Position numbers and translations under genes: made by a program. This document shows positions 1 to 8,927 of a DNA stretch of 64,000 nt, piece after piece. The notes below the pieces were generated by a model. That model saw nothing but the letters and a program-made list of their open reading frames with translations. It did no database searches and was not told where the DNA came from. The stretch's first letter is position 1, and each line of letters opens with the position of its first letter. The DNA comes from an uncultured Prevotella sp. (GTDB lineage Bacteria > Bacteroidota > Bacteroidia > Bacteroidales > Bacteroidaceae), in the NCBI GenBank assembly GCA_905233165.1, contig CAJODL010000004.1:85436-149435 (forward strand), written 5' to 3'.

Positions 1-1
1 T

Positions 2-766
2 GTGAAATCAATAGGCAGTTATGCTTTCCAAAACTGCTCAGGCCTTACCTCAATAACCATTCCAAGCAGTGTAACAAACATTGGCGGTTATGCCTTCTCT
101 GGCTGCACAGGTGACCTCACAGTTAATTGCAACATACCTTCTGCATCATCATCAATTTATGGCGCATTTTACAACTCAAAATTTAGCTCAGTTACGTTAG
201 CCGAAGGCGTTGATTCTATCGGAGACTATGCATTCTCTGGCTGCACAGGTTTCACTTCTCTTACTATTCCTAAAAGTGTGAAATCAATAGGACGTTATGC
301 TTTCTATGGTTGCTCAGGCCTTACCTCTATTATCATTCCGAGCAGTGTAACAAATATTGGCGGTTATACCTTCTCTGGCTGCACGGGTGAACTCACGGTC
401 AATTGTAATATACCATCGGCATCGTCAGAAAGTTATGGCGCATTTTACAACTCAAAATTTAGTTTAGTTAATATTGCCGAAGGTGTTGACTCTGTCGGAG
501 ACTATGCTTTCTATGGTTGTTCTAATCTTACATCTATTACTATTCCCAATAGTGTGAAGTCAATAGGAAAATATGCATTCTCCGGCTGCACAAATCTTAC
601 CTCTATTGTTATTCCTAACAGTGTGAAATCAATAGGCAGTTATGCTTTCCAAAACTGCTCAGGCCTTACCTCAATAACCATTCCAAGCAGTGTAACAAAC
701 ATTGGCGGTTATGCCTTCTCTACCTTCTGTATCATCATCAAGTTATGGCTCATTTGCAGGTTCTAA
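2..766 (+). CDS. BspA-like leucine-rich repeat surface protein, 5' part (partial, frameshifted)
   Basis: This reading frame is already open at the left edge, so the true start lies outside the window; the GTG at 2 is an internal Val of the repeat. It encodes LRR_5 (Treponema pallidum/BspA type) repeats of about 23 residues with the pattern IxSIGxYAFxxCSGLTSITIPxSV, alternating with a variant unit containing CTGxLTVNCNIPSASS. Proteins of this family are secreted or surface-exposed and mediate adhesion in oral and gut Bacteroidetes; that role is family knowledge. After the YAFS at about 720 the frame runs into 15 foreign residues and a stop, while the same repeat continues in the next frame (see 702-5591). 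Comparison with the intact unit at 90-165 shows that about 35 nt are missing here. The two parts are one gene. Confidence 0.85.
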   Translation: MKSIGSYAFQNCSGLTSITIPSSVTNIGGYAFSGCTGDLTVNCNIPSASSSIYGAFYNSKFSSVTLAEGVDSIGDYAFSGCTGFTSLTIPKSVKSIGRYAFYGCSGLTSIIIPSSVTNIGGYTFSGCTGELTVNCNIPSASSESYGAFYNSKFSLVNIAEGVDSVGDYAFYGCSNLTSITIPNSVKSIGKYAFSGCTNLTSIVIPNSVKSIGSYAFQNCSGLTSITIPSSVTNIGGYAFSTFCIIIKLWLICRF

Positions 767-3700
767 ATTCAATTCAGTTACGTTAGCCGAGGGTATTGAC
801 TCTATCGGAGACTATGCTTTTTATAACAGTTCTATTACTTCCATTACTATTCCTAACAGTGTGAAATCAATAGGAAAATATGCATTCTCTGATTGCACGG
901 GTCTGACATCAATTGAAATTCCCAATAGTGTGGAAACGATAGATCGTTATGCTTTTCAAAACTGCTCAGGCCTTACCTCAATAACCATTCCAAGCAGTGT
1001 AACAAACATTGGCGGTTATGCCTTCTCAGGATGTACTGGTGAACTCATCGTTAATTGTAATGGCTCATTTGCAGGTTCTAAATTCAATTCAGTTACGTTA
1101 GCTGAGGATATTGACTCTATTGGAGACTATGCTTTTTATAACAGTTCTATTTCTTCCATTACTATTCCCAACAGTGTGAAATACATAGGAAAATACGCTT
1201 TCTCTGACTGTACAGGCCTTACATCCATTGATATCCCTAATAGCGTGACAAGCATCGGAGAAAAAGCTTTTTCTGGTTGCTCTGGTCTTACATCCGTATA
1301 TATTGGCAACAGTGTAACAAGTATTGGAATTGAAGCTTTCTCTGGTTGCTCTGGTCTGAAATCAGTTCATATCACAGACTTAGGAGCGTGGTGTAATATA
1401 AAATTCTCCAGTGACTTTCTTAGCTCGAATTACAGTGCCAATCCATTATATTATGCTCATAGTCTATATTTAAATGGCAGCGAAATAAAAGATTTGGTTA
1501 TTCCCAACGGCGTTAAATCAATAGGTTATATTGCTTTCTATGGTTGCTCAAATCTTGTCTCTGTCACTATTCCAAATAGTGTAAAAAATATAGGAGGTAA
1601 TGCTTTTTATGGCTGTACTGGAGAACTCTCAATTAATTGTAATATTTCTTCTTATCCATCTCATTTTCGACCAATAAAAGGTGCACTTGCATACTCCAAA
1701 TTCAGTTCTATTATGATTGGAGAGGATGTTGATTCTATAGGAGACCATGCTTTTTACAATTGTTCTGACCTTACTGCCATAGAGATTCCCAATAATGTGA
1801 CATATATTGGAAGCTATGCTTTCTCTGGTTGTACAGGTTTGCAAACGATAACATCATACATCGAAACACCACCATCCAGCACAAGAGCTTTTTTTGATTC
1901 TTCTACGCTACAATCAGCGACACTTTACATTCCTTTCCTAAAGAGCAAAGCTTATCAGAACAATGGTTGGAGTTTTACTAATATTGTAGAGATGGGAGGA
2001 ACAGTTGAGGAAATGACGAATATTCAGTTTGCTGACCCCGTGGCTAAGCAGGCATGCGTCAGCAAATGGGATCTCAATGGTGATGGCGAAATAAACATGG
2101 GTGAAGCACGAATGGTAACAGAGATTTCTTTTCGTGATTTGACGGATTTAGAAAGTTTCGACGAATTCAAATATTTTACCAATGTTAAGAAGATTAATAC
2201 CTATGCTTTCTCTGGCTGCAAGAATCTGAAGTCGATAACAATACCAAACAGCGTGACAGAGATAGGGAGCAGTGCTTTCTACAATTGTACAAGCCTTACA
2301 TCTATTGAAATTCCTAACAGTATAGCAAAGATAGAGAACAGTGCTTTTTATGGATGCACGGGGCTTACTTCAATTGTCATTCCTAATAGTGTGATATCAA
2401 TTGGTAGTAACGCTTTCCAAGGATGCACGGGGCTTACCTCAATTGAAATTCCAAATAGTGTGACAGAGATAGGAAGCAGTGCTTTTTATGGTTGTTCTAA
2501 TTTAAGATCCATTACTTTACCAGAAGGGTTGATAACAATAGGAGGCTATGCTTTCTATAATACAGGTTTGTCAACTATGACTATCCCTTCAACGGTAACT
2601 TCCATTGGCAGTTACGCTTTGGCAGGTAAAGTTATCTATTGCAACCTGCCTGCACCAATCAGTGTTGGAACTTTGATAAATAATGCGTCAAAAGTACTCC
2701 TATATGTGCCCAAAGGCACCGAGGATGCATTCCGTCAAGCAGACGGATGGAAGCAGTTCTTCATAGCTGGCAGTATAAGTGATGGTAGTGAGGATACCAC
2801 AGATTGGACAGAAGGACAAATCTCAGTTGAACTTGAAGAGGCTGGTGACTTGCGTCTGGCTCTGATAGAACTGGACGATGAAGAGATTAAACGCCTGAAG
2901 ATCAGTGGACCGATGAATAGTGTTGACCTTGCATACCTTGTTGAAGGTAATGGCAAGATAGCTTCGTTAGAGTCACTTGACCTGAAGGATGTTACATTGG
3001 TTTACGATGGAGGGTGCTACAAGTCTGGTGGTTCCAGTGGTATTAGTGATACCGGATTTGAAAGCCGTTATAACTATTATTACTTAACGGAGGATGAAAG
3101 TATCAGTACGGGCCACACTCTTGGCATTGCTCCCAAATATTACTATTATTACCATGGTCCTAACCTTGCAGGAGTCTTCTCTGGTAAATCATACAAGCAT
3201 TTAGTTCTTCCGATGAGTGTTACAAAAGCGGCTTCAAGTGTATGTAGTGGGAACAAAGAACTGAAGAGTGTGGAGTTCCCAGGTGGATTGAAACATGTTG
3301 ATGACTATGCATTCTCAAGTTGTGAAAATATGAAAGAAATAGATTTGACGAGTGTTGACTCCGTCGGAGCAGGTGCTTTCTCATATTGTGAAAGATTGCA
3401 ACAGGTTAAAGGCTTGGACCAAGTGAAGTATATTGGTCAGGGTGCTTTCGCAAATTGCAAACTTCTGGGAAATGATGGAGAGCCACTCTCTCTGCTTACC
3501 CTTGACACGATTCCAGAAAACGCTTTCAATGGTTGTATGATGTTGAGCAGCGTTCGCTTGTCTAATAATCTGCATTATATAGGAAAAGATGCCTTCAATG
3601 GTTGTAGTATGTTGTCATCGGTGGCTTTGCCTGAAAGCTTGACAAGTCTTTCCGCTGGAGCTTTTGCAAATTGTAACACTCTGTCAGAAGTAAACTATTC

Positions 3701-5591
3701 CTCAGCCTTGATGCAGGTGGATTATACCAGTTTCCAAAACACTCTGTGGGAGGACAATCTTCCTGCTGTGGATGGCATCAAGTATATGGGACATATAGCT
3801 GTGCGTTATGATGGAACGAGCGGAGTGGCTGACGCTTCACCAGCTACACTCACTTTTCGCGAAGGAACTACCAGTATCGTTGACGGATTCATCAGTACAT
3901 TGTATATTGACTATAATCATAACTATGCAGGCAATGTAACGAAGATAAACTTCCCAACCAGCCTGATTCGAATTGGAGACAATGCTTTTGGTAGAAATGA
4001 TTTAAAATTAAATACAATATCGTTGCCGGCAGGATTACAGGAAATAGGAGAAAGTGCTTTTGCCAACTTGCCCGAGTTGACAAAGGTCACTATCCCAGAA
4101 GGTATAAAGAAAATAGGTGATAACGCCTTTGCAAAATGTAGCAAATTAAATGTAATAACCTACAATGCTATTGAGGCAGTTGGTCAAGGCTTATTTAAAA
4201 ACTGTACAAATATAGAAAAGGTTACTATCGGAGCAAAGGTTGAATGTTTACCTGAAGATATTTTCAGCGGATGTACTGCACTGACTATTGTGAAGTCTGA
4301 CGAACGTACCGATAACAAACCATTGGAAATTGGTAACGGGGCATTCTACAACTGTCAGAATATATCAAGGCTTACACTACCAGCTAATATAACGTCCATT
4401 GGAGACAATGCTTTCTATAATTGTATTGCGCTGACATCGTTTACCAATACACAGAGTCTTACAACCATAGGCAATGGAGCTTTCTATGGTTGTTCAGGGC
4501 TGACTTCCGTTCAACTGAATGAGGGGTTGAAGACAATCGGTGACAATGCCTTCTATAAATGCTACAACATTCCTTCATTTGTATTACCAGAGAGTCTGGA
4601 CAGTATAGGCTCCGGGGCATTCTCCGATTGTTATTCGCTGATGGAGATAACAATTCCAGCCAACGTAACCCAATTGGGTGGTGGCTTCCTAGGGTCATGC
4701 TATAATCTGACCAAGATTTATAGTAATATCATGACCCCGATGAACCTATCCTCTGTTATTCCTATGGGGGCAAATGTTATACAAGATGTCTATGGCTATT
4801 ATAGTAATTGGTCATTTTACACTGATATTCACTACGACGATGTGACACTCATAGTTCCAGATGGTACGAAGACACTCTATCAGAATACAGGAGGATGGAA
4901 GAAGTTCAGGAATATAGAGGAACTACATGGCGGCGACATAACAGCCAATAATAAACTCTATGTCACAGGCAATATAGTGCAACCTGGTGGAACTACAACA
5001 CTGGCTGTAGGGCTACAGAATACTGTTAGTGATTTTACAGCCTTCCAGTTCGACCTGATTGTTCCATTGGGATTTAGGTTGACCACAGATAATGATGATA
5101 ACTTTAATGCTTTTCTTGGTAACCGCTGCAATGATGGTAGTCATGTACTGTCTGTATCGAAATTGCCAGATCATCAGTATACAGATGTAAATAAGTATAG
5201 ATTTGTTTGTATTTCTGCAAATAATACATCTATTGCCGAACTCTATGGAACTTTAGTTAATGCTACGCTGCGTGCAAGCGAGAATTATTCTGAGGCTGAC
5301 TATAATGCAACTATCGAAAATGCCATCTTCACCCAACAGGATGGTACACAGAGCCTACTTGATTATGTGCCATTCGCAATTACAGTTAATAAGTCAGCAG
5401 ATATACTATTAGGTGATGCTAATGGAGATGGCTTGGTGAATGTGAGCGATATTGTGAGCGTTATTAATTATGTTTTAAAACAGCCTGGAGACAATTTCAA
5501 CCGCGATGCAGCCGATGTCAATAGTGATGGTGAGGTGACCGTCTCAGATGCCGTTGTGATAGTGAATATTATTATGAAGAACGGACGATAA
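702..5591 (+). CDS. BspA-like leucine-rich repeat protein with C-terminal cohesin-like and dockerin modules (3' part after frameshift)
   Basis: This is the continuation of the gene entering at the left edge. The genuine protein probably begins in this frame at about 727; the TTG at 702 is only the first possible codon. Order of modules: LRR_5 repeats to about residue 430; an EF-hand-like loop DLNGDGEINMGEA near 454-466; more LRR_5 repeats to about 670; a linker region with a short non-LRR segment (about 690-800); further LRR_5 repeats to about 1370; a beta-sandwich module resembling cohesin-type domains (about 1415-1565, FQFDLIVPLGFRL); and a type I dockerin (about 1568-1629) with two calcium loops, GDANGDGLVNVSD and DVNSDGEVTVSD. 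No T9SS C-terminal sorting domain is visible, so the secretion route is unclear. The following small gene ends with the same two modules. Confidence 0.85.
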   Translation: MAVMPSLPSVSSSSYGSFAGSKFNSVTLAEGIDSIGDYAFYNSSITSITIPNSVKSIGKYAFSDCTGLTSIEIPNSVETIDRYAFQNCSGLTSITIPSSVTNIGGYAFSGCTGELIVNCNGSFAGSKFNSVTLAEDIDSIGDYAFYNSSISSITIPNSVKYIGKYAFSDCTGLTSIDIPNSVTSIGEKAFSGCSGLTSVYIGNSVTSIGIEAFSGCSGLKSVHITDLGAWCNIKFSSDFLSSNYSANPLYYAHSLYLNGSEIKDLVIPNGVKSIGYIAFYGCSNLVSVTIPNSVKNIGGNAFYGCTGELSINCNISSYPSHFRPIKGALAYSKFSSIMIGEDVDSIGDHAFYNCSDLTAIEIPNNVTYIGSYAFSGCTGLQTITSYIETPPSSTRAFFDSSTLQSATLYIPFLKSKAYQNNGWSFTNIVEMGGTVEEMTNIQFADPVAKQACVSKWDLNGDGEINMGEARMVTEISFRDLTDLESFDEFKYFTNVKKINTYAFSGCKNLKSITIPNSVTEIGSSAFYNCTSLTSIEIPNSIAKIENSAFYGCTGLTSIVIPNSVISIGSNAFQGCTGLTSIEIPNSVTEIGSSAFYGCSNLRSITLPEGLITIGGYAFYNTGLSTMTIPSTVTSIGSYALAGKVIYCNLPAPISVGTLINNASKVLLYVPKGTEDAFRQADGWKQFFIAGSISDGSEDTTDWTEGQISVELEEAGDLRLALIELDDEEIKRLKISGPMNSVDLAYLVEGNGKIASLESLDLKDVTLVYDGGCYKSGGSSGISDTGFESRYNYYYLTEDESISTGHTLGIAPKYYYYYHGPNLAGVFSGKSYKHLVLPMSVTKAASSVCSGNKELKSVEFPGGLKHVDDYAFSSCENMKEIDLTSVDSVGAGAFSYCERLQQVKGLDQVKYIGQGAFANCKLLGNDGEPLSLLTLDTIPENAFNGCMMLSSVRLSNNLHYIGKDAFNGCSMLSSVALPESLTSLSAGAFANCNTLSEVNYSSALMQVDYTSFQNTLWEDNLPAVDGIKYMGHIAVRYDGTSGVADASPATLTFREGTTSIVDGFISTLYIDYNHNYAGNVTKINFPTSLIRIGDNAFGRNDLKLNTISLPAGLQEIGESAFANLPELTKVTIPEGIKKIGDNAFAKCSKLNVITYNAIEAVGQGLFKNCTNIEKVTIGAKVECLPEDIFSGCTALTIVKSDERTDNKPLEIGNGAFYNCQNISRLTLPANITSIGDNAFYNCIALTSFTNTQSLTTIGNGAFYGCSGLTSVQLNEGLKTIGDNAFYKCYNIPSFVLPESLDSIGSGAFSDCYSLMEITIPANVTQLGGGFLGSCYNLTKIYSNIMTPMNLSSVIPMGANVIQDVYGYYSNWSFYTDIHYDDVTLIVPDGTKTLYQNTGGWKKFRNIEELHGGDITANNKLYVTGNIVQPGGTTTLAVGLQNTVSDFTAFQFDLIVPLGFRLTTDNDDNFNAFLGNRCNDGSHVLSVSKLPDHQYTDVNKYRFVCISANNTSIAELYGTLVNATLRASENYSEADYNATIENAIFTQQDGTQSLLDYVPFAITVNKSADILLGDANGDGLVNVSDIVSVINYVLKQPGDNFNRDAADVNSDGEVTVSDAVVIVNIIMKNGR

Positions 5592-5660
5592 AGCAGATTT
5601 TCGAAAAAGAAATATATAGAGAATGAAGAATAGTTTTAATTAATTATACCAGATATAACA

Positions 5661-6347
5661 ATGAGAACGATTATAATTACAATAGCTTTATGTCTGCTAA
5701 CCGCTTTGAGTGGAAAAGCTCAGTCAGGTGACATAGTTTATATTGACAATTTTGGCATCAATGTTGGTACACAAAAACTTGTTAGCATAAAACTGGCAAA
5801 TCCAGAAAACAAATTTTGTGCTTTCCAATTTGACCTTAATCTGCCCAATGGCATCAAAGTTGCTCTTGACAAAAATGGTAAGTTGGATGTTAAGTTGAAT
5901 GGGAATAGAAAGATGAATGATCATACCTTATCGGTAGAGAAAATTGGCGATGGTTGCTATCGATTGGTTTGTTTCTCTATGAGCAATTCGGAGTTTTATG
6001 GAAACAGTGGTTCTATAGTAGACTTGACAGTTGAATCTACAGTTTCGTCGGCTTCAAGTCCACTAATAGGTAGTGTGGATAATATTGTGCTAACCCAAAT
6101 GGATGGCAGTGATGTTAAGCCTGTTAATTCTTCTTTTAAAGTAAATACAGTTATAGGCGCTCTTCGTGGTGATGTAAATGGTGATGGTGAAGAGAATATA
6201 AAAGATGCTATCTTCGTTACTAAGATCATTCTTGGCACGGAGGATGCAACAGAAGCAGCTGATGTCAACAATGATGGCAAGATTAACATTCAAGACGTGA
6301 TGTTTATCGTGAACTACATCAAGAATGGAGAGTTCCCAGACGAATGA
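5661..6347 (+). CDS. Secreted cohesin-like/dockerin protein
   Basis: A 228-residue protein with a clear signal peptide (MRTIIITIALCLLTALSGKAQS). Residues about 23-165 form a beta-sandwich module very like the one before the dockerin of the upstream LRR protein (FQFDLNLPNGIKV here, FQFDLIVPLGFRL there). Residues about 168-228 are a type I dockerin with two calcium loops, DVNGDGEENIKD and DVNNDGKINIQD. It lies 69 nt after the LRR gene with no visible terminator between them, so co-transcription is likely. It looks like the C-terminal part of the big protein with its own signal peptide. Function is not known; calcium-dependent protein-protein contact at the cell surface is an inference from the dockerin. 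Confidence 0.75.
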   Translation: MRTIIITIALCLLTALSGKAQSGDIVYIDNFGINVGTQKLVSIKLANPENKFCAFQFDLNLPNGIKVALDKNGKLDVKLNGNRKMNDHTLSVEKIGDGCYRLVCFSMSNSEFYGNSGSIVDLTVESTVSSASSPLIGSVDNIVLTQMDGSDVKPVNSSFKVNTVIGALRGDVNGDGEENIKDAIFVTKIILGTEDATEAADVNNDGKINIQDVMFIVNYIKNGEFPDE

Positions 6348-6454
6348 GCTTAAAGACGACCTAAGAGTCCTGTCCGAAGTTGCCCCTGCGGGAAGGATGC
6401 AGGACTCTGGGAGGATTTAAGATTATCGACGAAGTCAATGAACATTAGATATTT

Positions 6455-6489
6455 GCTCACGTAGATTTTACTCTGCGTGGGCTTTTTTT
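6455..6489 (+). terminator. Rho-independent terminator after the BspA/dockerin genes
   Basis: A 9-bp stem (6455-6463 with 6474-6482, GCTCACGTA pairing with TGCGTGGGC through two G-T pairs) is followed by seven T. A weaker upstream hairpin pairs AGAGTCCTG near 6365 with CAGGACTCT near 6402. Confidence 0.75.
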
Positions 6490-6496
6490 CTTCGAC

Positions 6497-6530
6497 GGAC
6501 AAAATCGTGCGCATCGGCGGAAGCGCAAAA
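6497..6530 (+). repeat. 34-nt dispersed repeat, copy 1
   Basis: This 34-nt segment begins GGACAAAATC and ends GCGCAAAA. It matches the reverse strand of 59994-60027 at 28 of 34 positions by my manual alignment, with no gaps. Both copies are intergenic, downstream of the last gene of a run. Nature unknown; possibly a REP-like or remnant mobile sequence. Confidence 0.65.
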
Positions 6531-6540
6531 GCCTGTCTCT

Positions 6541-6738
6541 AATAAATCATCAGATAATCTCCAATAAATCTCCAATAAACCTTTAATAAATCTTCAATAA
6601 ACCTTTAATCTTTCTTCGCTCTTTGTTTAATTGATGTTCAGTATATGTTCGGTACTTGTTCGGTACTTGTCCGGTATATGTCCGGTGTTTTACCGGACAT
6701 ATACCGAACATCTGACGGACTTCTACCGCACATGAATA
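6541..6738 (+). repeat. Array with 11-nt period (about 18 units)
   Basis: Reading from 6541 in steps of 11, units stay in register: AATAAATCATC, AGATAATCTCC, AATAAATCTCC, AATAAACCTTT and so on to about 6617, then a second sequence family (GGTACTTGTTC, GGTACTTGTCC, GGTATATGTCC, GGACATATACC) to about 6738. The sequence of the unit changes along the array but the 11-nt spacing is kept. It contains the hairpin at 6672-6706. Confidence 0.75.
6672..6706. repeat. Perfect 15-bp inverted repeat with 5-nt loop
   Basis: CGGTATATGTCCGGT (6672-6686) is the exact reverse complement of 6692-6706, separated by GTTTT. There is no T-tract directly after it, so it is not an ordinary terminator. It arises where the 11-nt units switch to their reverse complement. 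Confidence 0.8.
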
Positions 6739-6840
6739 GACGCTCCATATAAGTTCCTTACTGCCTGCTTAGGAGGTCGACATTACATGTGTTGGAGTAT
6801 AGTACTACATGTTTATAAGTTGTTTCGGAGTTTTTTATTT

Positions 6841-6906
6841 GATAGGGGAGTGAGAAGGGAGTGAGAAGGGAGTGATAGGGGAGTGAGAAGGGTATGATAG
6901 GGGGAG
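6841..6906 (+). repeat. GA-rich 11-nt tandem repeat, six units
   Basis: Six 11-nt units of the types GATAGGGGAGT and GAGAAGGGAGT run without gaps just upstream of the typA promoter. One strand is purine-rich throughout. A similar array with a 12-nt period lies at 13007-13054. Confidence 0.8.
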
Positions 6907-6966
6907 TGGAGCTTTTGAAAATGGGCTTTTTGACAAACTACTATAACGAAACTTTTGTAAAATATA

Positions 6967-6999
6967 TTTGTGTATTCGAAAAAAAAGTGTTAATTTTGC
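6967..6999 (+). promoter_or_regulatory. Bacteroidetes-type promoter of typA
   Basis: The -33 TTTG (6967-6970) is followed after 20 nt by the -7 element TAATTTTGC (6991-6999). The spacing and sequence fit the Bacteroidetes primary sigma factor consensus. It places the transcript start about 20-25 nt before the ATG at 7028. Confidence 0.8.
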
Positions 7000-7027
7000 A
7001 GCCCAAATGATATAAAGATTGATAACT

Positions 7028-8860
7028 ATGGATACCAATAATACCCAATCAAGCGGCTTGGCAAGTATCAGAAATATTGCTATCATTGCCCATGTAGATC
7101 ATGGCAAGACGACTCTTGTTGACAAGATGATGCTTGCTGGTAAGCTGTTCCGTGACGGACAGAATAACTCCGACCAGGTGTTGGACGCCAACGACCTTGA
7201 GCGCGAACGCGGAATAACGATTCTGTCGAAAAATGTGTCTATCAATTGGAAGGGCACAAAGATTAACATCATTGATACCCCGGGGCACTCTGATTTCGGA
7301 GGTGAGGTGGAGCGTGTGCTGAATATGGCAGACGGCTGCATACTGCTTGTCGATGCCTTTGAGGGTCCTATGCCACAGACGCGTTTCGTGCTGCAGAAGG
7401 CTCTGGAGATAGGACTGAAGCCTATCGTAGTAGTGAATAAGGTAGATAAGCCTAACTGCCGTCCTGAGGAGGTGTATGAAATGGTATTCGACCTGATGTT
7501 TGCCCTCAATGCTACAGAAGACCAGCTTGATTTCCCTGTTGTGTATGGCTCCGCAAAGCAGGGTTGGATGTCAGAGGATTATAAGAAGCCTACTGACAAC
7601 ATCGAATATCTGCTCGACAAGATTGTTGAGGTTATTCCTGCACCTGAAAAACTTGAGGGTACTCCGCAGATGCTGATAACATCGCTGGATTATTCTACAT
7701 ACACAGGCCGTATTGCTGTGGGGCGTGTGCACAGGGGAACCCTGAAGGCTGGCATGCCGATAACAATATCCCATCGCGACGGCAGTACGGAGAAGACAAA
7801 GATTAAGGAACTGCATACCTTTGACGGCATGGGACATCATGCTACGGAAGAGGTTTCTTCAGGCGATATCTGTGCCGTTATAGGACTGTCACATTTTGAA
7901 ATTGGTGATACATTGTGCGACATAGAAAACCCAGAGGCATTGCCTACTATCTCTGTTGATGAGCCTACGATGTCAATGCTCTTCACCATTAATGACTCAC
8001 CTTTCTTCGGCAAGGAGGGTAAGCTGGTTACGTCAAGACACATCAATGACCGCCTGCAAAAGGAAATAGAGAAGAACCTGGCTCTCCGTGTAGAACCGTT
8101 TGGCGATAGCACTGATAAGTGGATAGTCAGCGGACGTGGTGTGTTGCACCTTTCTGTGCTCATCGAGACAATGCGTCGTGAAGGGTATGAACTGCAGGTG
8201 GGACAGCCACAGGTAATATATAAGGAGATTGACGGCGTGCGCTGCGAGCCTGTCGAGGAACTGAATATCAATGTGCCAGAAGAGTTCGCAAGCAAGATGA
8301 TTGATATGGTAACCCGCAGAAAGGGCGAGATGACCTCAATGGAAACCCAAGGCGACAGAGTGAATATTGATTTCGATATCCCTTCCCGTGGTACGATAGG
8401 TTTGAGAACCAATATCCTGACAGCATCACAGGGTGAGGCGATTATGTCACATCGTTTTAAGGAGTATCAGCCTTACAAGGGTGATATAGAGAGACGCCAG
8501 AATGGTTCGCTGATTGCAATGGAAACAGGTAATGCGTATGCATATTCTATAGACAAGTTGCAGGACAGAGGAAAATTCTTCATTGACCCAGGTGAGGACG
8601 TCTATGGCGGACAGGTTGTAGGAGAGCATGTTCACGAGATAGACCTTGTCATAAATGTTACCAAGGCTAAGCAACTTACTAATGTGCGTGCTTCCGGTTC
8701 TGACGACAAGGCTCGTATCATTCCGAAGACTGTGATGTCGCTGGAGGAATGTCTGGAATACATAAAGGAGGATGAACTCGTGGAATGTACCCCAAAGAGC
8801 ATCCGAATGAGAAAGGTAATCCTCGACCACCTGGAGAGAAAGAGAGCAAACAGGGAGTAG
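7028..8860 (+). CDS. typA: Ribosome-associated GTPase TypA/BipA
   Basis: A translation-factor GTPase of 610 residues, close to the usual family length (about 607). The G domain shows all five motifs: AHVDHGKT (21-28), the RERGITIL switch, DTPGHSDF, NKVDKP and GSAKQG, followed by EF-G-like domains 2, 3 and 5 and the TypA C-terminal domain. Known family role: ribosome assembly and translation under stress. I chose ATG 7028; a TTG at 7019 is in frame but adds only three residues and ATG is the better start. It has its own promoter and stands alone before the methyltransferase gene. Confidence 0.95.
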   Translation: MDTNNTQSSGLASIRNIAIIAHVDHGKTTLVDKMMLAGKLFRDGQNNSDQVLDANDLERERGITILSKNVSINWKGTKINIIDTPGHSDFGGEVERVLNMADGCILLVDAFEGPMPQTRFVLQKALEIGLKPIVVVNKVDKPNCRPEEVYEMVFDLMFALNATEDQLDFPVVYGSAKQGWMSEDYKKPTDNIEYLLDKIVEVIPAPEKLEGTPQMLITSLDYSTYTGRIAVGRVHRGTLKAGMPITISHRDGSTEKTKIKELHTFDGMGHHATEEVSSGDICAVIGLSHFEIGDTLCDIENPEALPTISVDEPTMSMLFTINDSPFFGKEGKLVTSRHINDRLQKEIEKNLALRVEPFGDSTDKWIVSGRGVLHLSVLIETMRREGYELQVGQPQVIYKEIDGVRCEPVEELNINVPEEFASKMIDMVTRRKGEMTSMETQGDRVNIDFDIPSRGTIGLRTNILTASQGEAIMSHRFKEYQPYKGDIERRQNGSLIAMETGNAYAYSIDKLQDRGKFFIDPGEDVYGGQVVGEHVHEIDLVINVTKAKQLTNVRASGSDDKARIIPKTVMSLEECLEYIKEDELVECTPKSIRMRKVILDHLERKRANRE

Positions 8861-8865
8861 GGATA

Positions 8866-8921
8866 GTTTAGAGTTTAGAGTTTAGAGTTTAAAGTTTAAA
8901 GTTTAGAGTTTAAAGTTTAAA
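8866..8921 (+). repeat. Heptamer tandem array, eight units of GTTTAGA/GTTTAAA
   Basis: Eight 7-nt units fill almost the whole gap between typA and the next start codon at 8928. It belongs to a set of period-7 arrays seen at several gene junctions in this window. Confidence 0.9.
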
Positions 8922-8927
8922 TAGGGC

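Larger units (their letters stand above)
6348..7018. other. Repeat-rich intergenic region
   Basis: No coding sequence of plausible composition is seen here. The stretch holds a terminator (6455-6489), one copy of a 34-nt dispersed repeat (6497-6530), an 11-nt-period array (6541-6738) with a strong hairpin, a second GA-rich 11-nt array (6841-6906), and the typA promoter (6967-6999). Confidence 0.8.

Noticed and set aside
6541..6738. Possible CRISPR array
   Set aside because: The repeats are contiguous 11-nt units without spacers, and no cas genes are near.
7837..8412. Long minus-strand ORF of 191 codons inside typA
   Set aside because: It is a shadow of typA with no recognisable domain and Ser/Arg-rich composition.
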